From JAJPKK01 sp963800215 (lineage in GTDB: Bacteria > Pseudomonadota > Alphaproteobacteria > Rhizobiales > Xanthobacteraceae): a DNA stretch of 64,000 nt. The stretch is from contig CAWCZY010000007.1 in the NCBI GenBank assembly GCA_963800215.1, positions 868,001 to 932,000 of the forward strand. Reading direction: 5' to 3'. The position numbers and the translations under genes are program-made. Below the pieces are notes generated by a model. That model was not told the origin of the DNA. It saw nothing but the letters and a program-made list of their open reading frames with translations, and did not search any database. Of this stretch, positions 18,712-27,669 are shown one piece after another (the stretch's first letter is position 1; each line of letters opens with the position of its first letter).

Positions 18712-19653
18712 CTATTCCGTCGGGTCGAGCGAGGCCACGTAGGCGGAGATGGCGATGACGTCGTCCGCGGTGAGCTTGTCGACGACCGCCTTCATCAACG
18801 CGGCCGAGGTGCCGCCGCGATCGCCGGTCTGGAAGTAATAAATCTGGCGGGCGATGTTGCCGGGAGAGCGGCCGGCGAGGCTGGGCACGTCTCCGAGCCC
18901 CTTCAATCCCGGGCCGTGGCAGATCGCGCACGGGATGGTCTTGCCGCCGCCGGAAGCGACCAAGGCCTCGCCCTTCTTCAGGCTGCCGGGCGGCACATAG
19001 GAGACGAAGCTCGCATGGGGATCGCGCAGCTCGACGCGCTCCGCGTCTTGCGGCAATTCGACGATGCGCTTGCCGATCGGCTCGGTGCCGCCCGAAGGAT
19101 GCGGCAGCCGCCGCGTTCCCTTGAAATAGGTCTTCGGCACCGTGTCGGTCTCGACCACCCGCGTCCACCGCATCAATTTCAGGCCGGCGAAATATTCCGT
19201 CGCCGCCTTGATCTCATCCGGGGTCAGGTCCTTGGAAAACCGGGTCATGGCGCCCGCGCCGGCGCCGCCCCTGGCGCCGCTTTTGAAGTCGGCCAGCTGC
19301 CGCGCCAGATAGGAAGCGGTGGTGCCGGCAAGCCGCGAGTTCTCGGGATGGCCATGGCCGTGGGGGAGATGACAGCCGATGCAGGCGCGCACCGTGGTGC
19401 CGTTGCCATGGGCGACGATGGCGGGCATCGGCGGATGCTCGTCGGGAAACCAGTCCGGCGAATCGATCTGCGAGTTGATCTGCTTCCTGGTGTAGGTCCG
19501 CGTCGATCCCGGCGCCTGCAACGGCTTGCCGCTGTCGGGCTCGGCCGGCACGTTTTCGGCTTGCGCGGGCGGATAGGCCCAGTCCGGGCGCTCGGCCGCG
19601 ACGGCGGACGCGGGCAGGCAGGCGAGCAACAAAACCGGGATGAGGTTCCTCAT
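18712..19653 (-). CDS. Exported dihaem cytochrome c
   Basis: A 313-residue periplasmic protein. A signal peptide (MRNLIPVLLLACLPASAVAA) is followed by two class I cytochrome c domains with haem motifs CIGCH (Cys91) and CAICH (Cys242). Distal Met candidates lie in GAMTRFSKDLTPDEIKAA and in ALMKAVVDKLTADDVIAIS. Both domains contain the ARQLADFKSGARGG and ARQIYYFQTGDRGG signature of the cytochrome c4/c553-like soluble electron carriers. The ATG at 19653 follows AAAGGGAAA. The redox partner is unknown. It is convergent with the P450, so a shared pathway is possible but not shown by operon structure. Confidence 0.88.
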   Translation of the reverse strand: MRNLIPVLLLACLPASAVAAERPDWAYPPAQAENVPAEPDSGKPLQAPGSTRTYTRKQINSQIDSPDWFPDEHPPMPAIVAHGNGTTVRACIGCHLPHGHGHPENSRLAGTTASYLARQLADFKSGARGGAGAGAMTRFSKDLTPDEIKAATEYFAGLKLMRWTRVVETDTVPKTYFKGTRRLPHPSGGTEPIGKRIVELPQDAERVELRDPHASFVSYVPPGSLKKGEALVASGGGKTIPCAICHGPGLKGLGDVPSLAGRSPGNIARQIYYFQTGDRGGTSAALMKAVVDKLTADDVIAISAYVASLDPTE

Positions 19654-19848
19654 GACGTTTCCCTTTGGTGGCCCCTTTGCGGGATCGGATGGCGGTAATA
19701 TAGCCGCAATGGTGCGCCGGCGAAATCCTGACTTGCGTCCTGACCTTGCCTCGTCGCGGCGTGTTCCGTATGGGCTGCCATGCCGGAAGGCGTCCCAGGC
19801 GCACAGGCCCTCGCGGGATTGGCCGGCTGCTTCGAGGGCGGAACGCCG

Positions 19849-20412
19849 ATGAACTCTGCTTTCACTCCTCGCCTTGCGCGACACGAAGACATTGCGGCCT
19901 TGAATGTTCTCATGGCGGCAGCGATCCGCGGATTGCTGCGCGATTTTCTTTCGCCGCAAGCCGTGGAAGCCTCGTTCGACGTCATGGGACTGGACACCCA
20001 GCTCATCGAAGACAGCACCTATTTCGTCGTCGAATGTGACGACGCCATTGCGGGCTGTGGCGGATGGAGCCGCCGTGCAACCCTGTTCGGCGGCGATCAT
20101 GCCGCGAGGCGCGATGCGGCATTGCTCGATCCGCGCAAAGACGCAGCGCGCGTGCGCGCCATGTATACGAGCCCGCGATTCGCCCGCCGTGGCCTCGGCC
20201 GCCTGGTGCTGAGCCTTTGCGAACAGGCGGCGGCGGCCGAGGGCTTTGCGCGGGTGGAGCTTGCGGCGACCCTGGCCGGGGAGCCCCTGTACCGCGCCTG
20301 CGGGTATCGGGACATCGAACGCTTCGAGGCCGACACACGGGCAGGGATTCGCGTTCCCCTCGTTCGCATGGGAAAACGGATCGCCGGGCGCGCAAGGGGC
20401 CCGTCTCGCTGA
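19849..20412 (+). CDS. GNAT-family N-acetyltransferase
   Basis: A 187-residue GNAT fold with acetyl-CoA loop RRGLGRLVLSLCEQAAAAEGF (Q/RxxGxG/A reads RRGLGR), preceded by AMYTSPRFA and followed by the conserved LAATLAGEPLYRACGY. The N-terminus LARHEDIAALNVLMAAAIRG is the substrate-side arm. The family acetylates amines; the target is not visible. I chose the ATG at 19849 over 19780 because the extra 23 residues lack similarity. Confidence 0.82.
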   Translation: MNSAFTPRLARHEDIAALNVLMAAAIRGLLRDFLSPQAVEASFDVMGLDTQLIEDSTYFVVECDDAIAGCGGWSRRATLFGGDHAARRDAALLDPRKDAARVRAMYTSPRFARRGLGRLVLSLCEQAAAAEGFARVELAATLAGEPLYRACGYRDIERFEADTRAGIRVPLVRMGKRIAGRARGPSR

Positions 20413-20705
20413 CACCGGAGCGGGTCGCGGGGCCAGCCGGGTAGCGTCGAGATCAGTTGGGCGCGGCCTAGTCCGACAATTCACGTCGATGACCGCACAT
20501 GGTCCCGCGTCCGCTTGTGAACGGCGGCGAAAACGGGCAGCATCGGCACGACGAGAACCGGGCGCCGGCATCGTTCGATACGCCCTCGGCGCCGCTCGCG
20601 CGGCCTCGCCGAGGGGGCGCCCGCGCGCGCGGAGCCGAGGGACACCGGCGCGCCGATCCTGAGGCCGTTGCCGAAGTAGACCGCGCTGAGTGGCGGAGGA
20701 GACCC

Positions 20706-22328
20706 ATGAGCCTACGGGCGAAGATACGGTCCCTGACTCCATGTGCGTTGCGCATGGTCGTGCCGTTGGCGACGGTGGCAATCGGCTGGTGCGCGATGGT
20801 GAGCGGCGTCGCACGCGCCCAGACGCCCGCGATGACGGGCGTCGTTCACTCTCCCGCAGGTGACCTGCGAGGGCTTGCCGCCGACCGCGGCGGCGAATTT
20901 CTCGGCATCCCGTATGCGTCGCCCCCGGTCGGAGCGCTGCGCTGGCAACCTCCCCATGACGCGGCGGGCTGGCCGCGGACGTTGCAGGCGACGAAGTTCG
21001 CAAACACCTGTGCTCAGCCGCAGCGCGGCGTCTTCGCGGCGCCGAGCAACACCGAGGATTGCCTGTACCTGAACGTGTTCACGCCGGAGACGACGCCGGA
21101 CCCGGCGGCCCGGCGGCCGGTCATGGTGTGGTTCCACGGCGGCGGCCTGTTCAGCGGCGAGAGCAACGATTACGACGGCAGCAAGCTCGCCCGCCGGGGC
21201 AACGTCGTCGTCGTGACGACGAATTATCGGGTCGGGGCCCTGGGCTTCATGTCGCACCCCGCGATCAACGCCGAAGGCCATCCGTTCGCGAATTACGGCA
21301 TCATGGACCAGCAGTCCGCGCTGAGGTGGGTGCAACGCAACATCGCGGCGTTCGGCGGGGATCCGGGGAACGTGACGATTTTCGGACAGTCGGGCGGCGG
21401 CACCAGCGTCATGGCCAATCTGGTCTCGCCGTTGTCGAAGGGATTGTTTCATCGGGCGATCAATCAGAGCGGAACACGCATCGCCGCGACGACGCCGGCG
21501 GCCGCGCTCAAACTCGGTGAAGAGTTCGCCGCCGCAGCCGGCTGCGCCGACCAGAGCGCGAAGTGCCTGCGTTCACTGACGGTCCAACAGGTTCTCGACC
21601 ATCAGGCGGACATCCTGCGCGCCGTGCCGGACTTCCCCTCGGTCGACGGCACGATCATCACGCACACCCCATTGGAGGCCTTCAACAAGGGGCTGTTCAA
21701 TCAGGCGCCGATCATGACCGGGCTCGTGCGCGACGAACAGGCCTACTTCCTCCCGGAGCCGAATACGCACAAGCCGCTCACCGCGGACGATTTCAAGCGC
21801 TACGCCGCATCCTTCGGGGCCGCGCATACGCAGACGCTGCTCGCCAAGTATCCGCTGGCGGATTACCCCAATCCGAGCCTGGCCGAGATCGCCATGGCGC
21901 AAGGCTTCAAAGCCTGCACCGCGCGGCTGCTCGATAGGCAATGGGCGAAATACGTTGCGGTCTACGCCTACGAATTCGGCGACCGCACCGCGCCGTCGTA
22001 TTTTGGCGAGGTCAGCTATCCCATGCGCGCCTATCACACGTCCGAACTGCAATATCTGTTTCCGCGGTTCCATGGCGGACAGGGAACGCCGCACCCGCTG
22101 AGCGAGGCGCAGGAACGTCTGTCGGACCTCATGGTCGACTACTGGACGAGCTTCGCGCGGCATGGAACGCCGGATCAGTCCTCCGATCACGCGCTGCCGC
22201 CGTGGCCGCGTTATTCGGCCGAAAAGGACGATGTCTTGTCCCTGGACCTCCCGGGGCCGAAGACCGCGGACGGTTACGGCAAGGCGAACGACTGCGACTT
22301 GTGGGATACGATCCTCTCCTATCAATGA
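20706..22328 (+). CDS. Exported type-B carboxylesterase
   Basis: A 540-residue COesterase. A signal peptide (about 1-38, ending GVARAQ) leads into YASPPVGALRWQPP, EDCLYLNVFTPE, the oxyanion region MVWFHGGGLFSG and YRVGALGFMSHP. The catalytic Ser lies in IFGQSGGGTSV, where this family usually has GESAGG, and the His region is YHTSELQYLF. Hydrolysis of carboxylic esters in the periplasm is expected. GGAGGAG sits just before the ATG at 20706. The IS begins about 95 bp after its stop. Confidence 0.88.
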   Translation: MSLRAKIRSLTPCALRMVVPLATVAIGWCAMVSGVARAQTPAMTGVVHSPAGDLRGLAADRGGEFLGIPYASPPVGALRWQPPHDAAGWPRTLQATKFANTCAQPQRGVFAAPSNTEDCLYLNVFTPETTPDPAARRPVMVWFHGGGLFSGESNDYDGSKLARRGNVVVVTTNYRVGALGFMSHPAINAEGHPFANYGIMDQQSALRWVQRNIAAFGGDPGNVTIFGQSGGGTSVMANLVSPLSKGLFHRAINQSGTRIAATTPAAALKLGEEFAAAAGCADQSAKCLRSLTVQQVLDHQADILRAVPDFPSVDGTIITHTPLEAFNKGLFNQAPIMTGLVRDEQAYFLPEPNTHKPLTADDFKRYAASFGAAHTQTLLAKYPLADYPNPSLAEIAMAQGFKACTARLLDRQWAKYVAVYAYEFGDRTAPSYFGEVSYPMRAYHTSELQYLFPRFHGGQGTPHPLSEAQERLSDLMVDYWTSFARHGTPDQSSDHALPPWPRYSAEKDDVLSLDLPGPKTADGYGKANDCDLWDTILSYQ

Positions 22329-22423
22329 GGATGTCGCCCGGGATTTGTCGATCGGCGCCGCCCGACGCTTGCTCCGGTCATGCGATTCTCTGGACACGAT
22401 CGCGATCCCCGCCGCACCCAGGG

Positions 22424-23527
22424 CTATTGCAGATGAGCAAAGAGTTCGAAGAAGAATTCCTTGCTCCATGATGCGAGCTTCATTTTGCGGGCGGGGGATC
22501 GATTGTCGGGATGAGCGCGCAAGATGTCGAGGGCCATGCGGCGCAGAGCGGCAAGATTTTGCGGGCCGTAATTCTTGCGGGTTCGCGCATCGTCCTCGTT
22601 GAAGACGACGTCGAGGGGCCAGTGACACTGATTTTCGACGCTCCAATGCGTACGCGTTACTTCGAGCATGCGTTGGGGCGTCAGCCGTTTGGAGAGCGCC
22701 ACGTAGAGCACCGTGTTGGTCGGCTTGCCATTGGCCTGCCGGCGCTCGGTTTCGATACGGCCGATGGCGGCGAGCCCAGGCAAGGCCGGCGCGGCGGCGG
22801 GTCGGGCAATGACGCTGGCGCGGCGCCGTTCGTGTCGGTCGTGACCGCTGTCGCCGTGCTCGTAGAAGGCAAGCGTGCCTTTGGCGTCGGCCGCCGCGAA
22901 GGCGGCCTGCGCGCAGGTGAACAACGGCGCGTTGTTGGCTTTGAGCTTCAGGGCGTAGTGCGCACCGGTTGCGCGCACCCCTGCGGCCATGCGCGGGTGG
23001 CAATGCAAGGCATCGGCGGTGACGATGCAGCCTTTCAAAACCAGGCTTTTCAGCGCCGCCAGGGTGGCCGCAACCTCATTGCCGCCGGGCGCGTGCCGGG
23101 TCGCCAGCGACAGCCGCGTCTCGGCATCCCACACGCTCACCATGAGCGGGGGCATGAAGCCGCGTCCGCGTTCATAGCCCCGCCGCAAAGACTTGCCATC
23201 GACCGCGACCACGCCTTTGGGCGGCCCGAGCCCGAGCCCCTCGCGCAGCGCCGCGGCGAAACGGGTGAAAACCCGTGCCATCTCGTCGGGATCGAGCAGA
23301 CGGAACACCCGGCTGAAGCTGTCGTGGCTCGGCGCCCCGTGGTCAAGATCGACGATCTCGGCAAGTGTCGCCGCGTTGGCGGCAGCAAAATCGGCGATAT
23401 CGACGCAAGACTTCGCCCCACACAAAGTCGCCGCCAACGCAATGAACAGCATTGCCGCAAGATCATGTCGCGCATTGAAGTCACGTGGATCACGGACCTC
23501 ACGGAAAATCCAGATAAGCGGTTCCAT
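22424..23527 (-). CDS. ISAs1-family transposase
   Basis: A 367-residue DDE transposase. DPRDFNARHDLAAMLFIALAA is the family's N-terminal start, VVAVDGKSLRRGYERG contains the first catalytic Asp region, IVTADALHCHPRMA the second and HWSVENQCHWPLDVVFNEDD the final Glu block. These are the recognisable ISAs1 (DDE_Tnp_ISAs1) landmarks. The reading frame is complete with no stops, so the element may be active. Its stop codon overlaps the left inverted repeat. Confidence 0.9.
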   Translation of the reverse strand: MEPLIWIFREVRDPRDFNARHDLAAMLFIALAATLCGAKSCVDIADFAAANAATLAEIVDLDHGAPSHDSFSRVFRLLDPDEMARVFTRFAAALREGLGLGPPKGVVAVDGKSLRRGYERGRGFMPPLMVSVWDAETRLSLATRHAPGGNEVAATLAALKSLVLKGCIVTADALHCHPRMAAGVRATGAHYALKLKANNAPLFTCAQAAFAAADAKGTLAFYEHGDSGHDRHERRRASVIARPAAAPALPGLAAIGRIETERRQANGKPTNTVLYVALSKRLTPQRMLEVTRTHWSVENQCHWPLDVVFNEDDARTRKNYGPQNLAALRRMALDILRAHPDNRSPARKMKLASWSKEFFFELFAHLQ

Positions 23528-23588
23528 CCCAGCTCTCCCGAATCAGGAAAGCCTTCCTCAGAATCAACTTTTACTTCCGATGCAATAG
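22424..23588 (-). mobile_element. ISAs1-like insertion sequence
   Basis: The transposase frame fills almost all of this span. An 8-bp inverted pair marks the ends: CTATTGCA at 22424-22431 and its complement TGCAATAG at 23581-23588. The outer inverted repeats could extend further with mismatches; I could not identify a target-site duplication. It lies between the carboxylesterase and the glycosyltransferase, and the latter's stop codon is only five bases outside the right end. Confidence 0.7.
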
Positions 23589-23592
23589 AGTT

Positions 23593-24780
23593 CTACTCAC
23601 CTGCGATTCCCCTGCCGCCGCACCGGTCGGCCGTCGGCGAATCCCGGCCCTGCGACACCACGAGCGCCTCGATCTCGTCCGCGGCGTTCGCGGCGCCGTC
23701 GACGCCCGCGAGCGACGCGGACATGCGCTTTGCAACGTGCCGGTATGACGCCGACAGCACATCCTGTGCTGCCGCCCTTATGGCGGTCGCGTCGGCGTCG
23801 CCCGGCAGCGCCCGCCCCGCGCCCCATTTCTGGACGGTCGCGGCGATGAACGGCTGATCGGCGGCGAGCCCGGGAATGACCACCATCGGCACTCCGTGGC
23901 GCAGCGCGCGCATGGCGGTGCCGTGGCCGCCATGGGTCAGGGCCAACGCGGCCCGCCGCAGGATCGGATCGTGGGCCGCGTAGCGCAGCACCATCGCATT
24001 GGCGGGTGCCGTGAGCTCCTCCGGCTCCACGATCCCGCCGGTCGTCGCCACCACATGCACCGGAAGTTCGGCCAGCGCATCGAGGCTGTTCTGCAGCTTC
24101 GCCAGCGAGCGTTGCTCAAAGCCGGTGCTGAAGCTCACCAGCACCAGCGGAGCGGGATCGTCGGCGCCCCATGGCAGGTCGGTGGGGATCGCGTGCTTTT
24201 CGTCTTCCAGCACGGGGCCGGCATGGCGCACCAGCTCCCAGCCCGGCACGGCGGCATCGTCGAATTCCGCAAGCGCCGTCACGATGATGCGATCCTGTCC
24301 ACGCCACAACTCATCGAGCTTCGGCAGGCTCTCGAAGCCCGCATGCCGGCGCATCCCGTCGAGCCGCGCGATCATCTCGCGCCACATGTCGAGCTGGCGG
24401 AAAATGAAGGTGTGGCAGGCCACCGCGGTCGGGCAGCCGAACCGCTTCGCCTGCACCAGGGCAGCCGGAAACATCGCATCGATGACGATGAGATCGGGGG
24501 CTTGCGCCGCCACGATCGCCGCCACCTCGGCCTCGACCGCGGGCGAGGTCAGGTAGCAGGCGAGGCGGGTCAAGGGACTGCCCTGCGGATAGCGATCGAC
24601 CTGGGCATAGGCCTGGGCGATCTCGATCGCCTGGAATCCCGCCGCTTCGACCCGCGGCACCATTTCCGGCCGTCCCGCGAACACGACCGCGTGGCCGCGC
24701 TCGGTCAACACACGGGCGATGCCGAGGCTAGGAGGCAGGTTCCCGCCGCCCGACCAGTTCAGCCATAAGATTTTTGCCAT
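23593..24780 (-). CDS. GT1-like glycosyltransferase (UDP-glycosyltransferase, MGT-like)
   Basis: A 395-residue GT-B fold protein. The N-terminal half opens with LWLNWSGGGNLPPSLGIARV and carries the acceptor site; the C-terminal half has VLVSFSTGFEQ and the nucleotide-sugar signature LTHGGHGTAMRALRHGVPMV with PGLAADQPFIAATVQKWGAG. Bacterial relatives glycosylate macrolides, flavonoids or other small molecules. The start (24780) lies inside the 3' end of the TetR gene, overlapping by 53 bases in another frame, which suggests coupled translation and control. The IS lies immediately downstream, so the last few residues could be IS-derived. Confidence 0.85.
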   Translation of the reverse strand: MAKILWLNWSGGGNLPPSLGIARVLTERGHAVVFAGRPEMVPRVEAAGFQAIEIAQAYAQVDRYPQGSPLTRLACYLTSPAVEAEVAAIVAAQAPDLIVIDAMFPAALVQAKRFGCPTAVACHTFIFRQLDMWREMIARLDGMRRHAGFESLPKLDELWRGQDRIIVTALAEFDDAAVPGWELVRHAGPVLEDEKHAIPTDLPWGADDPAPLVLVSFSTGFEQRSLAKLQNSLDALAELPVHVVATTGGIVEPEELTAPANAMVLRYAAHDPILRRAALALTHGGHGTAMRALRHGVPMVVIPGLAADQPFIAATVQKWGAGRALPGDADATAIRAAAQDVLSASYRHVAKRMSASLAGVDGAANAADEIEALVVSQGRDSPTADRCGGRGIAGE

Positions 24781-25384
24781 CTGACGTCTCCTCTTTCGAG
24801 TCTTTCGTGACGCTGTCGATCATGCGGCGGACGATCGCCTCCGCAGCCGGCCGGCTCAGCGCGCGGTCGCGGCGCAGCAGCTTCCAGACATAGACGTCCG
24901 TCGCCACCAGCAGGATATGCATGAGCTGCGCACGGGCGCTGCCGCTGCAGCGTTCGAGCTGGGGCGCGAACAGGGTCTTCACCAGGCCGCGATGGTTGTC
25001 GCGCCCCTTTTCCAGCAGCGGCTCGAGGGCGGGACGGCGGCGCTCGTCATTGAGGCGCTGGATGACGAGATCGCCCATCGCCTCGTAGATGTCGAAGACG
25101 GCCTTCACGGCCGCCGCCACGTCGCCCGGCGGCGTCGGCTTTACCGGCATTCCGGTCGCAGCCAGCTCGTCGAGCGCCTCGAAGATCAGCCTGTCCTTGC
25201 TGCCGAAGGCGCGCAGCACCGTCTGCACCGTGGTCCCGGCCCGCTGCGCCACCTCGTCGAGCGTGAAGTTCTCGATCGCCCGGTCGCAGTAGAGCTGCAT
25301 GGCGCTCGCCCGGATGCGCGCCCGGGTCGCCTCGGCCTTGGCCGCGCGCGCCGTCATCACGTAAGGCCGCTTCGTCTTTTTCAT
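24728..25384 (-). CDS. TetR/AcrR-family transcriptional regulator
   Basis: A 218-residue regulator. The HTH lies near residues 18-62 (ATRARIRASAMQLYCDRA, FTLDEVAQRAGTTVQTVLRAFGSKDRLIFEAL), followed by an all-helical ligand domain. The start at 25384 precedes an AT-rich stretch (25385-25440) containing TAGTTAGACTACTA, a partly palindromic candidate operator. It likely controls itself and the overlapping glycosyltransferase. The ligand is unknown. It is divergent from the TctC receptor at 25548, so that gene could share the operator. Confidence 0.82.
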   Translation of the reverse strand: MKKTKRPYVMTARAAKAEATRARIRASAMQLYCDRAIENFTLDEVAQRAGTTVQTVLRAFGSKDRLIFEALDELAATGMPVKPTPPGDVAAAVKAVFDIYEAMGDLVIQRLNDERRRPALEPLLEKGRDNHRGLVKTLFAPQLERCSGSARAQLMHILLVATDVYVWKLLRRDRALSRPAAEAIVRRMIDSVTKDSKEETSDGKNLMAELVGRREPAS

Positions 25385-25547
25385 GTTAGTTAGACTACTA
25401 TGAATATAATTTGGTGTCAATAAAGATAACACGAAATTAAAGTGCGACTTCCCGCCCCCTTTCTCCAGCGCGGGCGAGTGGTGTAGCGTCCGCCTCGCAG
25501 CTGCCATCATGAGACGTGTCGGACTCGCCGGCAGGAGGGCGAACGCG

Positions 25548-26528
25548 ATGAAATTCCCGCGCCGTAGATTTCTGCATCTGGCGGCAGGCGCCGCCGCGCT
25601 GCCGGCCGCCTCGCGCATCGCGTGGGCGCAGGCCTATCCGGCGCGGCCGGTCCACGTGATCGTCCCGCAGGCCGCCGGCAGCTCGTCCGACATCACGGCG
25701 CGCCTGATCGGACAATTCCTGTCGGACCGCCTCGGTCAGCAATTCATCATCGATGACCGGCCGGGCGCCGGCGGCAATATCGGCACCGAGGCGGCCGTGC
25801 ACGCGCCGGCCGACGGCTACACGGTGCTGCTGGTCAATTCGCAGAACGCGATCAACGCGACGCTCTACGACAAGCTGAGCTTCAATTTCATGCGCGACAT
25901 CGCGCCGGTGGCGGGCCTTACCCTGGTTCCCCTGGTGATGGAGGTCAGTCCTTCGTTCCCGGCCAAGACGGTTCCCGAATTCATCGCCTACGCCAAGGCC
26001 AATCCGGGAAAGATCAACATGGCGTCGGCCGGCGTAGGCGGGCCGCAGCACGTCGCCGGCGAACTGTTCAAGTTCATGGCCGGCGTCGACATGGTTCACG
26101 TGCCCTACCGCGGCACCACGCCCGCGGTGACCGACCTGCTCGCCGGCCAGGTGCAGGTGATGTTCGACGTAACGCCGACGGCAGTCCCGCAGATCAGGGG
26201 CGGCAAGCTGCGTGCGCTGGCGGTGACCACGGCAAAGCGCCTCGACGTGCTGCCGGACGTGCCGACGGTGGGCGATTTCCTGCCGGGCTACGAGGCGACC
26301 GCCTGGGTCGGCGTCGGGGTGCCGAAGGATACCCCGCCCGCGGTCATCGCAGCGCTGAACGAGGCGATCAACGCGGCTCTGGTCGACGAAAAGATCAAGG
26401 CGCAACTGGCCGACCTGGGCGCGATCACGATGCCGCCGGCGCCGGCTGCCGCGTTCGGAAAATTCGTCGCCGACGAAACCGAGAAGTGGGGCAAGGTGAT
26501 CAAGTCCGCGGGCATCAGGGCGGATTGA
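25548..26528 (+). CDS. TctC/Bug family solute-binding protein (1 of 3)
   Basis: A 326-residue periplasmic receptor of the tripartite tricarboxylate transporter type. A Tat-like leader (KFPRRRFLHLAAGAAALPA) precedes YPARPVHVIVPQAAGSSSD and the ligand-loop DRPGAGGNIGTEAAVHAPADGY. Further family landmarks are ASAGVGGPQHVAGELFK, VPYRGTTPAVTDLLAG and VGVGVPKDTPPAVIAALNEA. It should bind a carboxylate-like solute. AGGAGGGC lies upstream of the ATG at 25548. There is no TctA or TctB membrane subunit in the window, so it is an orphan receptor. Confidence 0.9.
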   Translation: MKFPRRRFLHLAAGAAALPAASRIAWAQAYPARPVHVIVPQAAGSSSDITARLIGQFLSDRLGQQFIIDDRPGAGGNIGTEAAVHAPADGYTVLLVNSQNAINATLYDKLSFNFMRDIAPVAGLTLVPLVMEVSPSFPAKTVPEFIAYAKANPGKINMASAGVGGPQHVAGELFKFMAGVDMVHVPYRGTTPAVTDLLAGQVQVMFDVTPTAVPQIRGGKLRALAVTTAKRLDVLPDVPTVGDFLPGYEATAWVGVGVPKDTPPAVIAALNEAINAALVDEKIKAQLADLGAITMPPAPAAAFGKFVADETEKWGKVIKSAGIRAD

Positions 26529-26750
26529 CCGGCGCCTCGGGTTTCCTGCGTCGCGTTGCGCGAGGCTCGCAACGCCGATGTCCGACATGGGCAGGCCGCA
26601 GACTGGATGCGGACGGTTTACGCGCCGCACCCGCGATGGTCCCGTCGTTTCCGAGAATCGAGCCGCGGTGGACCCAGGCTGCCCGTTGCGCCTGGCACTG
26701 GTCGCAGGGACCTGTGATAGAAGCCGTCAGCCACGGAGTTCAAAGCCGAG

Positions 26751-27593
26751 ATGTCTCATCCCGACCGCTTTCTTCTCGCCGGTGTGATGGGCTGCCCGGT
26801 GATGCATTCGCGCTCGCCGCTCATCCACAATCACTGGCTCGCCGAATACGGGCTGGCCGGCGCCTATGTTCCGCTCGCGATCAAGGCGGAGGGCCTGCGC
26901 GCGGCCCTGCGCGCGCTCCCGGCGCTCGGCTTTTCCGGCTGCAACCTGACCATCCCGCACAAGGAGAAAGCCTTCGAGATCGTCGACGAGGTCGATCCGC
27001 CGGCGCGGCGCATCGGCGCGATCAACTGCGTCGTCGTACGTGCGGACGGCTCCCTGTTCGGCCGCAACCATGACGGCTGGGGTTACCTCGAATCCATCGC
27101 CGAAGCGGCGCCGGGCTGGCGCGCCGATGCGGGACCGATCGTCGTCCTGGGCGCCGGCGGCGGCGCGCGCGCCGTGGTGGTCGGTCTCGCCGAACAAGGC
27201 GCAAGGGAAATCCGCGTCGTCAACCGCACGCTCGATCGCGCCAGGCAACTCGAGCGCGACATCGGCGCGCCGGTCCGCGCGGTCGACTGGGCGAGCCGCG
27301 CCGACGCGCTCGACGGCGCCGCCATGCTGGTCAACACCACGAGCCAGGGCATGGCCGGCCAACCCGCGCTCGACATCCCCCTCGACACGCTGCCCAAGAC
27401 CGCGCTGGTCTCCGACATCATCTACATTCCGAAAGAGACACCGTTGCTCGCCGCCGCCCGCGCGCGCGGCAACCGGACCGTCAACGGGCTCGGCATGCTG
27501 CTCAACCAAGCGCGGCCGGCGTTCCGCGACTGGTTCGGCGTGATGCCGGAGGTAACGCCGGAACTGCGCGCCATGATCGAGGCGACGATCTGA
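26751..27593 (+). CDS. aroE: Shikimate 5-dehydrogenase
   Basis: A 280-residue NADPH enzyme of the shikimate pathway. The substrate motif MHSRSPLIHN, the Lys-Asp pair in NLTIPHKEKAFEIVDEV and GRNHDGWGY, and the Rossmann loop VVLGAGGGARAVVVGL are all present. The C-terminal NGLGMLLNQARPAF is conserved. Catabolic quinate/shikimate paralogues share these motifs, so the role could be biosynthetic or peripheral; it is not beside other aro genes. The 220 bp upstream holds no gene. Confidence 0.9.
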   Translation: MSHPDRFLLAGVMGCPVMHSRSPLIHNHWLAEYGLAGAYVPLAIKAEGLRAALRALPALGFSGCNLTIPHKEKAFEIVDEVDPPARRIGAINCVVVRADGSLFGRNHDGWGYLESIAEAAPGWRADAGPIVVLGAGGGARAVVVGLAEQGAREIRVVNRTLDRARQLERDIGAPVRAVDWASRADALDGAAMLVNTTSQGMAGQPALDIPLDTLPKTALVSDIIYIPKETPLLAAARARGNRTVNGLGMLLNQARPAFRDWFGVMPEVTPELRAMIEATI

Positions 27594-27669
27594 CCGCCGG
27601 TGCAGCGTGCCTTTATCGCCGGGATGGCCGTGACAAGCCCGCCATGACGATTCCGTGCGAGGGGCTCGG

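Noticed and set aside
22401..23625. Similar flanks GCGATCCCCGCCGCACC and GCGATTCCCCTGCCGCCGC around the IS
   Set aside because: Too long and imperfect for an ISAs1 target duplication, and they lie 7-15 bases outside the inverted repeat ends; likely chance GC-rich similarity.
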